A stretch of DNA of 30,051 nt from an uncultured Arcanobacterium sp. GTDB lineage: Bacteria > Actinomycetota > Actinomycetes > Actinomycetales > Actinomycetaceae. A program made the position numbers and the translations under genes. Below are positions 8,720 to 15,550 of the stretch, one piece after another. The DNA is taken from assembly GCF_947253055.1 (NCBI RefSeq), contig NZ_CAMXYE010000005.1:1-30051 (forward strand), written 5' to 3'. The notes under the pieces are model-generated. The model had not been told where the DNA came from. It made no database searches and saw only the letters and a program-made list of their open reading frames with translations. Positions within the stretch are counted from its first letter, which is position 1. The number at the start of each line of letters is the position of its first letter.

Positions 8720-8940
8720 GGTACAAACTCCTTTTATTTATAGATAACCTAGCCTCTTAATTATCTCACTAAAGTTCCTTTTGCTCCACACCAATGAAAA
8801 AAGAAATTTTGCAGAAATTACAAAACACCCCCGCCCGCCCCACACAATTTTCAGATTCTTAAAAATCAGAAAGCAGAAACGGCTATATATAGCCATTTTA
8901 CAGAAATAAAAAAGTAAAAATTTTGCAAGAATGTAAACTA
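8720..8940. other. Upstream part of the fba/sugar-operon divergent gap
   Basis: The full gap runs 8720-9133. This half is A+T-rich with a C-rich patch at 8827-8841. It must contain the fba promoter on the minus strand, but I cannot pick one with confidence. The only clear structure is the palindrome at 8881-8894. The other half holds the sugar-operon promoter and leader (separate entries). No small gene seen. Confidence 0.4.
8881..8894. promoter_or_regulatory. Perfect 14-bp palindrome GGCTATATATAGCC
   Basis: A perfect dyad about 55 bp upstream of the proposed sugar-operon -35 box and about 160 bp upstream of fba. Neither neighbouring gene ends here, so a terminator role is unlikely, and an operator is the simpler reading. 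It lacks the central CG typical of LacI-family operators, so the regulator type is unknown. Confidence 0.35.
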
Positions 8941-8948
8941 TTTACAAT

Positions 8949-8976
8949 TTTACTGTCAAGGTAGAGAAAATATGAT
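8949..8976 (+). promoter_or_regulatory. Candidate promoter of the sugar-uptake operon
   Basis: TTTACT (8949-8954), 16 bases, TATGAT (8971-8976). The -10 box differs from TATAAT at one position. Transcription would start near 8983 and give a leader of about 150 nt before the start codon at 9134. Confidence 0.5.
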
Positions 8977-8982
8977 TGACTT

Positions 8983-9133
8983 TTAAGTAAGTACCGGACC
9001 GCAATGTTGCGGATACGGGCAAAGATACGGGTTCAATTCTGAATCTAATGCCGTAAGGAGAGCAGAAAAGCAGAAGACGGCTACCGTCTATTCTGACTAC
9101 TGAAATCCGCAGGGCATATACTAAGGAGGAAAA
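8983..9133 (+). ncRNA. Structured 5' leader of the sugar-uptake operon (candidate cis-regulatory RNA)
   Basis: The leader has these pairing options: (a) CCGCA 8999-9003 with TGCGG 9008-9012; (b) TACGG 9026-9030 with CCGTA 9051-9055, enclosing TTCA 9032-9035 with TGAA 9040-9043; (c) CAGAA+GACGG 9071-9080 with CCGTC 9084-9088 and TTCTG 9091-9095, a 10-bp hairpin with a 2-base bulge; (d) TGCGGAT 9008-9014 with ATCCGCA 9105-9111, which excludes (a) and closes the whole leader just before the Shine-Dalgarno AAGGAGG (9123-9129); (e) ATGCC 9048-9052 with GGCAT 9113-9117, which competes with (b). GATACGGG occurs twice (9012-9019, 9024-9031), so CCGTA has two possible partners. This looks switch-like. 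I match it to no riboswitch class I know by sequence; from memory, a predicted RNA called actino-ugpB lies before similar genes in Gardnerella, but I cannot confirm a match. Confidence 0.5.
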
Positions 9134-10462
9134 ATGTCGAGAATCAAGCGGTTTACTGGGCTAGCTCTTACCGCTGCACTCGCCGTAGCCGGTCTAGCCG
9201 CCTGCGGTGGAGATGAAAAGGCAGATAGCGCTGGCTCCGTTTACTATCTGAATTTCAAGCCGGAACAAGAGGAAGCTTGGAAGAAGATAGCTAAGGCCTA
9301 TACAGACGAAACTGGAGTAAAGGTAAAGATTGTAACTGCCGCCTCCGGTCAGTACGAAAAAACTTTAAAGACGGAAATCGAAAAAGCAGATGCTCCGACC
9401 ATTTTCAATATTAATGGTCCGGTAGGATTGAAGAATTGGAAGAATTACACTCTCGATTTGGCCGATTCGGAAATCTACAAGCAGCTCAGCGATCCAAATA
9501 TGGCTGTGAAAGATGGCGACGGAGTATATGGTATCCCCTTCGTAGTAGAGGGATACGGCATCATCTACAATGACGCTATTTTGCAGAAGTACTTCGCCAT
9601 GAGCGGAGCAAAAGCGAAGTCAGTGGCCGAAATCAACAACTTTGCGAAGCTGAAGGAAGTAGCCGAAGATATACAGGCGAAGAAAGCAGCGCTCGGAATT
9701 GACGGCGCTTTCGCTTCCACTTCTTTTGCTCCGGGTGAAGATTGGCGCTGGCAAACCCATTTGGCCAACTACCCCGTCTACTACGAACTCAAAGATAAGA
9801 ACGTAGCCGATTCCGATAAGTTGGAATTCACCTACGGAGATAACTACAAGAACATTCTCGATCTTTACGTGAAGAACTCCACGGTAGCACCGGAGCAGGC
9901 AACTGCGAAGACCGTCACCGACTCCATGGCTGAATTCGCCCTTGGCAAGGCAGCTTTCGTGCAGAACGGAAACTGGGGATGGAGCCAGATTGCGGAAGTA
10001 ACAGGCAACACCGTGAAGGAAAGCGATGTACACTTTATGCCGATTTACACGGGCGTAAAGGGCGAAGAGAAGACGAGCATTGCCGTAGGTACCGAGAACT
10101 TCCTCGCGGTAAATGCCAAGACCTCCGAAGCCAACCAGAAGGCCTCGCTGGACTTCATCAACTGGGTATTCACCTCTGAAAAGGGCAAGAAAATGGTAGT
10201 AGACGACCTCAAGTTCATTGCTCCTTTCAAGTCCTTCGGTAAAGACGAAGTACCGAATGATCCGCTTGGCAAAGAAGTTAAAGCGGCAGTAGACAACCCC
10301 GATTTGCAGACCATTAACTGGGTATTCCCGATCTTCCCCTCGCAGGATTTCAAAGATGGTCTCGGCCAGCAACTCGCTCAGTACATTTCCGGCAAGAACA
10401 GCTGGGATAACGTCAAGAAGTATTTCGTTGACGAGTGGGCAGCTGCAAAAGCAGGCAAGTAA
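9134..10462 (+). CDS. Sugar ABC transporter substrate-binding lipoprotein (family 1 / UgpB-MalE type)
   Basis: 442 aa. The N-terminus is a lipoprotein signal: positive residues, a hydrophobic stretch, then the lipobox GLAAC with the lipidated cysteine at residue 24. The rest resembles family 1 solute-binding proteins for oligosaccharides or glycerol-phosphate-like substrates. A YLNFKPEQEEAWKKIAKAY opening strand-helix is followed by VKVKIVTAASGQYEKTLKTEI, a central YGIPFVVEGYGIIYND segment and the FVQNGNWGWSQI pocket region. AAGGAGG stands five bases before the ATG. It is the first gene of an operon with two permeases. It captures the sugar outside the membrane and delivers it to them. The substrate cannot be read from sequence. 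The long structured leader suggests post-initiation control. Confidence 0.92.
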   Translation: MSRIKRFTGLALTAALAVAGLAACGGDEKADSAGSVYYLNFKPEQEEAWKKIAKAYTDETGVKVKIVTAASGQYEKTLKTEIEKADAPTIFNINGPVGLKNWKNYTLDLADSEIYKQLSDPNMAVKDGDGVYGIPFVVEGYGIIYNDAILQKYFAMSGAKAKSVAEINNFAKLKEVAEDIQAKKAALGIDGAFASTSFAPGEDWRWQTHLANYPVYYELKDKNVADSDKLEFTYGDNYKNILDLYVKNSTVAPEQATAKTVTDSMAEFALGKAAFVQNGNWGWSQIAEVTGNTVKESDVHFMPIYTGVKGEEKTSIAVGTENFLAVNAKTSEANQKASLDFINWVFTSEKGKKMVVDDLKFIAPFKSFGKDEVPNDPLGKEVKAAVDNPDLQTINWVFPIFPSQDFKDGLGQQLAQYISGKNSWDNVKKYFVDEWAAAKAGK

Positions 10463-10471
10463 ACTGCGCAA

Positions 10472-10488
10472 ATAAGGTTTTTCCTTAT
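10472..10488 (+). other. Small hairpin after the binding-protein gene
   Basis: ATAAGG (10472-10477), five T, CCTTAT (10483-10488): a 6-bp stem directly after the stop codon and ahead of the strong hairpin at 10499-10533. Together they make a double stem-loop in the gap between cistrons. Confidence 0.4.
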
Positions 10489-10498
10489 GTAAATAATG

Positions 10499-10533
10499 GC
10501 GGTGGCGCAGCTGAAATTTAGCTGCGCCACCGC
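10499..10533 (+). terminator. Strong intercistronic stem-loop between binding protein and permease
   Basis: A perfect 14-bp G+C-rich stem (10499-10512 with 10520-10533) around a 7-base loop, without a T run. In sugar ABC operons such elements typically protect the upstream message or partly stop transcription, so that binding protein is made in excess over permeases. That role here is inference. Confidence 0.7.
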
Positions 10534-10590
10534 GCATAACTAAACAAACTACTTAAAGAAATAACCGCTTCCACCTTCTTAGGAAATGCG

Positions 10591-11436
10591 ATGACGAAAA
10601 CTTTAAAGAAATATATGCCCGTATTTACTGGGCCTACGCTAATTGCCTTTATTATTGCTTTTCTAGCTCCCTTTGTGATCGGTCTCTACCTCTCCTTTAC
10701 GGAATTCACCACTATCTCGAATGCCAAGTGGGTGGGACTGGAAAACTACATGCAGGTATTCACCGCTCGCCAGGGCTTCATCGGAGCTCTCCTCTTTACT
10801 GCTCTCGTTTCGGGAGTGTCCATTATCAGCGTCAATATCGGAGCTTTCTTCCTCGCTTATCTATTGACGCGCAAACTACCCGGTACCAATTTTTTCCGTA
10901 CCATCTTCTTCATGCCCAACCTAATCGGCGGCATCGTACTGGGGTACACCTGGCAAGTAATGCTTAATTCCATTCTTTCCCGCTGGAATATGACGCTCCT
11001 ATTAGACTGGCGGCTCGGCTTCTGCGGAATGGTAATGCTCATCAACTGGCAGTTAATGGGCTACATGATGATTATCTACATTGCCGGTCTCCAGAATGTG
11101 CCACCGGAGCTAATAGAAGCAGCCAAAATAGACGGAGTGAATAAGCGGCAGATGCTGCGCAATGTAACTTTGCCGATGATTGCCCCTTCTATTACTATCT
11201 GCCTCTTTCTCACCTTGGCAAATACCTTCAAGATTTACGATCAAAACCTCGCTCTCACTGCCGGTAACCCCTTAGGTAAGACGGAAATGGCAGCGCTGAA
11301 TATCGTAAAGACTATGTATGACGCCTTCGGGCAGGAAGGTATAGGACAAGCAAAAGCCGTTATGTTCTTCCTAATTGTGGGGCTGATTGCTTTCATACAG
11401 TTAAGCTATACCCGGGCAAAGGAGATTGATCAATGA
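10591..11436 (+). CDS. Sugar ABC transporter permease, MalF/UgpA type
   Basis: 281 aa, an inner-membrane subunit with about six hydrophobic helices. The first (about residues 12-32, TLIAFIIAFLAPFVIGLYL) follows a short basic N-terminus. The EAA loop, which contacts the ATPase, is seen as LIEAAKIDGVNKRQMLRNV and then TLPMIAP near residues 178-202. The conserved VPPELIEAA lead-in is intact. AGGAAA lies before the ATG. The gene follows the binding protein after a 128-bp gap with two hairpins and overlaps the next permease by four bases (ATGA), so the two permeases are translationally coupled. No ATPase gene is nearby; a shared MsiK-like ATPase is expected elsewhere in the genome. Confidence 0.94.
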   Translation: MTKTLKKYMPVFTGPTLIAFIIAFLAPFVIGLYLSFTEFTTISNAKWVGLENYMQVFTARQGFIGALLFTALVSGVSIISVNIGAFFLAYLLTRKLPGTNFFRTIFFMPNLIGGIVLGYTWQVMLNSILSRWNMTLLLDWRLGFCGMVMLINWQLMGYMMIIYIAGLQNVPPELIEAAKIDGVNKRQMLRNVTLPMIAPSITICLFLTLANTFKIYDQNLALTAGNPLGKTEMAALNIVKTMYDAFGQEGIGQAKAVMFFLIVGLIAFIQLSYTRAKEIDQ

Positions 11437-12341
11437 GCACCTTAGTGAAGCAAGAAGCTGCCGCTACGGATACAGCGGCAAATGTGGAAGCTAATCATCT
11501 CCCCCTCGGGCGGAAGATTGGCCGTGGGACGCTTATAGCATTTCTCCTAGTGCTAGCAGCGGTATTCTTAATCCCCATTATCTTCATATTCTTAAACTCT
11601 TTTAAGGGAAAGTTTTTTATCGCCGATAGTCCCTTCTCGGTACCGCTGGGCGATACTTTCGTGGGGATTGCCAACTACCAAACCGGCCTAGAATTATCTG
11701 GATTCGCCTATGCGATTGGCTGGTCTTTCTTCATCACAATTTTCTCAGTCGTAGCGATTGTATTCTTCACCGCTATGACTGCCTACTACATCACCCGAGT
11801 GAAAACTTGGTGGACGAGCGCGCTCTACTACATGTTTGCATTCTCAATGATCGTACCTTTCCAGATGGTGATGTTCCCGACTGTGAAGCTAGCCGATATG
11901 CTTTCACTGAATTCACCTTGGGGCATGATTGTGCTCTATCTCGGATTCGGCGCCGGGCTGGCGGTATTCCTCTACTCGGGATTCGTGAAGTCGATTCCAC
12001 TGGAGATCGAAGAAGCAGCTCTGATTGACGGTTGCTCTCCTCTGCAAAACTACTTCCGGGTAGTGATGCCGATTCTTAAGCCCACTGCTATCACCGTAGC
12101 TATTTTGCAAGCGATGTGGGTGTGGAACGACTACCTGCTCCCCTATCTGGTAATCGGCGTCTCTACCAAGTACAAGACAATCCCCGTAGTGATTCAAATG
12201 CTGGTGGGATCTAACGGTAACCGCGATATGGGAGCCCTTATGGCCATGTTGGTGCTGGCCATCTTCCCAATTATTATCTTCTACCTCTTCTCTCAGAAAT
12301 ATATTATCGAGGGAGTAGCCGCCGGTGCGGTGAAGGGTTAA
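11433..12341 (+). CDS. Sugar ABC transporter permease, MalG/UgpE type
   Basis: 302 aa, the partner permease. A longer hydrophilic N-terminus of about 25 residues precedes the first helix (GTLIAFLLVLAAVFLIPIIF). The EAA motif is EIEEAALIDGCSPLQNYFRV followed by VMPILKPT, near residues 192-218. The C-terminal end QKYIIEGVAAGAVKG is the typical MalG-family tail (Q-K/R-yi..G...GAVKG). The ATG overlaps the stop of the upstream permease (ATGA at 11433-11436). With the other permease it forms the heterodimeric channel for the sugar captured by the lipoprotein at 9134. A terminator follows within 40 bp. Confidence 0.94.
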   Translation: MSTLVKQEAAATDTAANVEANHLPLGRKIGRGTLIAFLLVLAAVFLIPIIFIFLNSFKGKFFIADSPFSVPLGDTFVGIANYQTGLELSGFAYAIGWSFFITIFSVVAIVFFTAMTAYYITRVKTWWTSALYYMFAFSMIVPFQMVMFPTVKLADMLSLNSPWGMIVLYLGFGAGLAVFLYSGFVKSIPLEIEEAALIDGCSPLQNYFRVVMPILKPTAITVAILQAMWVWNDYLLPYLVIGVSTKYKTIPVVIQMLVGSNGNRDMGALMAMLVLAIFPIIIFYLFSQKYIIEGVAAGAVKG

Positions 12342-12375
12342 AGATAACCAATATTTCTGCTATTGATTAGAAAGA

Positions 12376-12412
12376 AGCGGAGGCGGGAAAATTTTTCCAC
12401 CTCCGCTCTTTC
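12376..12412 (+). terminator. Terminator of the sugar-uptake operon
   Basis: AGCGGAGG (12376-12383) pairs with CCTCCGCT (12400-12407). An inner GGAAAA/TTTTCC can extend the stem. A short CTTTC tail follows. It lies 35 bp after the last permease and 40 bp before the next gene, so that gene may be read partly by read-through. Confidence 0.65.
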
Positions 12413-12450
12413 ATTAGCACTTATGACTAGAAGAAAAGTAAACTGCAGCT

Positions 12451-13074
12451 ATGGCCGGACTTCTCTCTCCTGATTCGCGTTTCTATCAAAGCTGGGCAAG
12501 CGCCGCCGATTTAGTAATCCTCAATTTGCTTATGATTCTGGGGAGTTTACCTCTTTTCACCGCCGGGGCTGCTTTCACTGCCACCACCCGTATCACTGCT
12601 GAAATGGTGCGAGAAGAAGAAACCTATGTGTGGAAGAGCTGGTGGCGAGCTTTCCGGGAAAATTTCCGCCTCGCCACCTTGGTGTGGGTGCCCGCCTTGG
12701 CACTACTGAGCGGATTCTGGCTAGAAGAACGCTGGATATCCACCATGCACAGCCCCGTACTAGTAAGTGTATTTTTAGCTTTTATTCTGTTGGGGGTAGC
12801 TCTGATAGGTGCCTTTTTACTCTGGTATTTTCCCCTTATCTGCCACTTTGAAAACAATTTAACTACCCACGCAGCAAATGCCGTACGCCTGGCGCTCGGC
12901 TATCTTCCCCGCACTCTGCTCTGCTTGGTATTAATTTCTCTCCCCGCGCTATTGGCGCTACTACTGCCGCAGATGCTAAATGCAATCGGAATTTTTATGG
13001 TGGCAATCGGCGGAGCTTTTATTTCCTATCTAATTGCCCTAATACAAAAACCAGTACTAGCTCGGCTAAGCTAA
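12451..13074 (+). CDS. DUF624 (YesL-like) membrane protein
   Basis: 207 aa, integral membrane with about five hydrophobic helices (roughly residues 22-46, 76-93, 104-128, 146-170 and 178-203). The segment LNLLMILGSLPLFTAGAAF followed by MVREEETYVWKSWWRAFREN is the recognisable DUF624/YesL pattern. The function of this family is unknown, but its members are very often found beside family 1 sugar ABC transporters, as here. There is no good Shine-Dalgarno before the ATG. It follows the sugar operon after a terminator and precedes fixC by 31 bp, so it may be cotranscribed with fixCX. An assembly or regulatory role for the transporter is plausible but not shown. Confidence 0.8.
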   Translation: MAGLLSPDSRFYQSWASAADLVILNLLMILGSLPLFTAGAAFTATTRITAEMVREEETYVWKSWWRAFRENFRLATLVWVPALALLSGFWLEERWISTMHSPVLVSVFLAFILLGVALIGAFLLWYFPLICHFENNLTTHAANAVRLALGYLPRTLLCLVLISLPALLALLLPQMLNAIGIFMVAIGGAFISYLIALIQKPVLARLS

Positions 13075-13105
13075 TAAGTAAGAAATACCCGATAAAGGAA
13101 ACCCG

Positions 13106-14446
13106 GTGGAAAAAAACTGCTTAGAATCAACTGCCGCGCCCGATTTTGACGTAGTAATCGTCGGAGCGGGGGTAGCTGGATGCGTAGCCGCTATTGAATT
13201 AGCGAAGCAAGATTATTCGGTAGCACTAATAGAGCGCGGAGAGATACCTGGCTCGAAGAATCTTTCGGGGGGAATTTTTTATACCCGGGTAATGGAAGAA
13301 GTAATTCCCGATTTTCTCCATACCGCTCCCTTGGAACGCGCTATTACTACTAATAATCTCTCTTTTCTCAATAAAGAATCAGCGGTGACTATCTCTTATC
13401 AAGATACCCGCCTGCAAGATCCCGTAAACGCAGTGAGCGTGCTGCGCGCCAAATTAGATCCTTGGCTAGCGGAACAAGCAGAAGAAGCTGGGGTGCTGGT
13501 AATGCCGGGCGTAAAAGTAGATGAACTGCTTATAGAAGAGGGGCAGATTTTCGGTATCCGCGCTGGTGAGGAGGAAGTGCGCGCCCATATTACTATATTG
13601 GCCGACGGAGTAAATTCTTTCTTAGCCACTGCCGCGGGAATCCGCAGCAAAGCTCCTAATTCTGCGCTCGCCTTAGGAATAAAAAGCGTGATTGAAATCG
13701 GGAAGAAGACTATCGAAGAGCGTTTTCACCTAGATGGCACCGCAACTACCCCTGGACTACCTAACGGCGCAGCTTTTTCTTTCCTCGGCGATGCCACCTG
13801 CGGCGGAGCGGGAGGCGGTTTCCTCTATACAAATAAAGAGTCCCTTTCGCTAGGGGTAGTACTTCGACTAGATGATTTAGTGAAAAAAGAGCTCTCCGCT
13901 CCCGATATCCACGATTATTTCTTCAATCATCCCGCCTTAGCTCCCTATATTAAAGACGGAAAAATTTTGGAGTACGGCTGCCATTTAACGATTGAAGATG
14001 CCCCCTGCCTCACCGCACAGAAACTTTATGCCCCCGGGTTGCTCATTATTGGCGATGCGGCAGGATTTACCCTAAATACGGGAATAGCTATTCGCGGCAT
14101 GGATTTAGCTGCCGAATCTGCTCGCTGCGCCGCGCAGGCTGCCCATACTGCTTTAGTTAAGGAAGATTTTTCGGCGGATTCTCTCCGCTCTTACCAAAAC
14201 TTTATTAACGAATCTTGGCTCGGAAAAGACCTCGCCACCTATCGGAGAGCACCGCAATTTTTGGAAAATGAACGCCTCTACCGCGACTACGGCAAATTCC
14301 TCGGAGATACCTTTTTTGATCTGTATTCTCTGAATCTGCAGCCCCACCGTCCGTTGCGCCAAATAGTGCTGAACAATCTGCAAAAATCCGAAATTAAAAT
14401 AACTACGCTTATAAAAGATGCTTTCCGCGCCGGGCGAGCACTCTGA
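13106..14446 (+). CDS. fixC: FixC-like FAD-dependent oxidoreductase (ETF-quinone oxidoreductase family)
   Basis: 446 aa, slightly longer than E. coli FixC (about 428). The FAD-binding GxGxxG motif is GAGVAG at residues 20-25, inside DVVIVGAGVAGCVAAIELAK. GSKNLSGGIFYTRVMEEVIP is the characteristic FixC segment after the first FAD motif, and APGLLIIGDAAGFTLNTG is the second FAD motif. The start is GTG at 13106 with AAAGGA upstream. FixX follows after 15 bp. In FixABCX systems FixC takes electrons from the FixAB flavoproteins and passes them towards quinone while FixX/ferredoxin is reduced. No fixA or fixB lies in this window. A related geranylgeranyl-reductase-type enzyme is the alternative, but the fixX neighbour argues for FixC. 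Confidence 0.85.
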   Translation: MEKNCLESTAAPDFDVVIVGAGVAGCVAAIELAKQDYSVALIERGEIPGSKNLSGGIFYTRVMEEVIPDFLHTAPLERAITTNNLSFLNKESAVTISYQDTRLQDPVNAVSVLRAKLDPWLAEQAEEAGVLVMPGVKVDELLIEEGQIFGIRAGEEEVRAHITILADGVNSFLATAAGIRSKAPNSALALGIKSVIEIGKKTIEERFHLDGTATTPGLPNGAAFSFLGDATCGGAGGGFLYTNKESLSLGVVLRLDDLVKKELSAPDIHDYFFNHPALAPYIKDGKILEYGCHLTIEDAPCLTAQKLYAPGLLIIGDAAGFTLNTGIAIRGMDLAAESARCAAQAAHTALVKEDFSADSLRSYQNFINESWLGKDLATYRRAPQFLENERLYRDYGKFLGDTFFDLYSLNLQPHRPLRQIVLNNLQKSEIKITTLIKDAFRAGRAL

Positions 14447-14461
14447 GAGGCAGGAGGAAAA

Positions 14462-14731
14462 GTGCGGAAACAATTGGCATATACCCAGTTTGAACTGGAT
14501 GAAAACACTCATATAAAAATAACTAAAGAGCTGGCCACGGATAAAGAAAGTAGCACAGCTCTTATCCGCTGCTGCCCAGCTGGAGTGTACAAAATCGATA
14601 AAGACGGAGAATTAACTGCCGACTATGCCGGCTGTCTCGAATGCGGCACTTGCCTCCAAATAGCTCCCGCCGGCACTTTATATTGGCACTATCCCAGCGG
14701 CGGCTACGGAGTAAATTACCGGCAAGGCTGA
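14462..14731 (+). CDS. fixX: FixX-like ferredoxin
   Basis: 89 aa, close to the roughly 95 aa of E. coli FixX. CCPAGVYK (near residue 37) and YAGCLECGTC (near residue 60) provide the four cysteines expected for one [4Fe-4S] cluster, and YPSGGYGVNYRQG is the typical FixX C-terminus. The start is GTG at 14462 with a strong GGAGG seven bases upstream. It is 15 bp after fixC and clearly in the same operon. It is the electron-carrying partner of the FixC-like flavoprotein. The electron donor and final acceptor cannot be inferred without fixAB. Confidence 0.88.
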   Translation: MRKQLAYTQFELDENTHIKITKELATDKESSTALIRCCPAGVYKIDKDGELTADYAGCLECGTCLQIAPAGTLYWHYPSGGYGVNYRQG

Positions 14732-14812
14732 GTAAAAAGACTGAGTAAAGTTGTAGATTGCTTTGGGTTGGTATTTTTCTGCAGTTTTAGGTGTTGCCAA
14801 TTTTGCGCTTTA

Positions 14813-15550
14813 TTAGGCATCTACGCGGTATTGAGCGATCCACCAATGCATAGCGATTGCCGCCGCCGCTGCTACATTCATCGAGCGAGTGGAACCAAAT
14901 TGGGGAATATACACCATACCGGCGCAGAGCTCTCGGAGCTCCGGCGAAATTCCCCGCGATTCTTGCCCAAATACGAGCAAAGCTCGCCGCGGTAAACCTG
15001 TGCGTTCCAGCTGGGTAGAACCTTCCGTATTATCAATGGCGATTAACTCATAGTCATTTTCCGCCGCCCACTCCGCCAAATCTGCCGGCTGCGGGTGATG
15101 CAGTATATGCATATATCTATCCGTGACCAGCGCTCCCCGCCTATTCCACTTCCGCCGGCCAACTATATGAATAGCTCCCACATTAAAAGCATTGCCCGTA
15201 CGCGCAATAGATCCGATATTCAGATCGTGCTCTAAATTCTCAATCGCAATATGCAATTCGCTGCGGCTAGAATCTAAATCCGCTTTTATAGCTTCCACAC
15301 TCCAATAGCGATATTTATCCACCACATTACGGCTATCGCCTTTTTCTAGTAGTTCTCTATCGAAGCGCGGATCATCCGGATATTCTCCTATCCACGGCCC
15401 TACCCCCGGAGACTGCGTCTGGTAGTAAAGGTCGTTCTGATCGAGAATACGCGGCGCTTCGGTATTTTCTCCGGCTGGCGCAGCATGGGGCGCTAAATAA
15501 TCCATATTGACTGCGCTTTCACAGCCGCCCAGATCTTTTCGAACCCGCAT
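14813..15550 (-). CDS. SpoU/TrmH-family RNA 2'-O-methyltransferase
   Basis: 245 aa. The C-terminal ~150 residues are a SPOUT methyltransferase domain with its three motifs: NLEHDLNIGSIARTGNAF (motif 1), LLVFGQESRGIS (motif 2) and IPQFGSTRSMNVAAAAAIAM (motif 3, the knot and SAM site). Such enzymes methylate a ribose 2'-OH in tRNA or rRNA; the target here is unknown. The first ~85 residues are an extension rich in Asp and Pro without a domain I recognise. The frame allows ATG at 15550, which overlaps the SDR gene by 32 bp, or ATG at 15505, which would leave a 13-bp gap. Neither has a strong Shine-Dalgarno, so the start is uncertain. Confidence 0.88.
   Translation of the reverse strand: MRVRKDLGGCESAVNMDYLAPHAAPAGENTEAPRILDQNDLYYQTQSPGVGPWIGEYPDDPRFDRELLEKGDSRNVVDKYRYWSVEAIKADLDSSRSELHIAIENLEHDLNIGSIARTGNAFNVGAIHIVGRRKWNRRGALVTDRYMHILHHPQPADLAEWAAENDYELIAIDNTEGSTQLERTGLPRRALLVFGQESRGISPELRELCAGMVYIPQFGSTRSMNVAAAAAIAMHWWIAQYRVDA

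Noticed and set aside
8983..9133. Leader assigned to TPP, cobalamin, c-di-GMP, fluoride, ZTP or THF riboswitches
   Set aside because: I compared the remembered conserved bases of these classes with the leader and none fits; it stays an unassigned candidate.
9620..10537. 305-codon minus-strand frame opposite the binding-protein gene
   Set aside because: Its start lies inside the intercistronic hairpin, it resembles no family, and the plus-strand lipoprotein gene explains the base pattern.
14768..14995. Plus-strand open frame of 75 codons across the end of the SpoU-type gene
   Set aside because: It is antisense to the well-conserved SPOUT motif 3 region, has no Shine-Dalgarno and no recognisable protein features.
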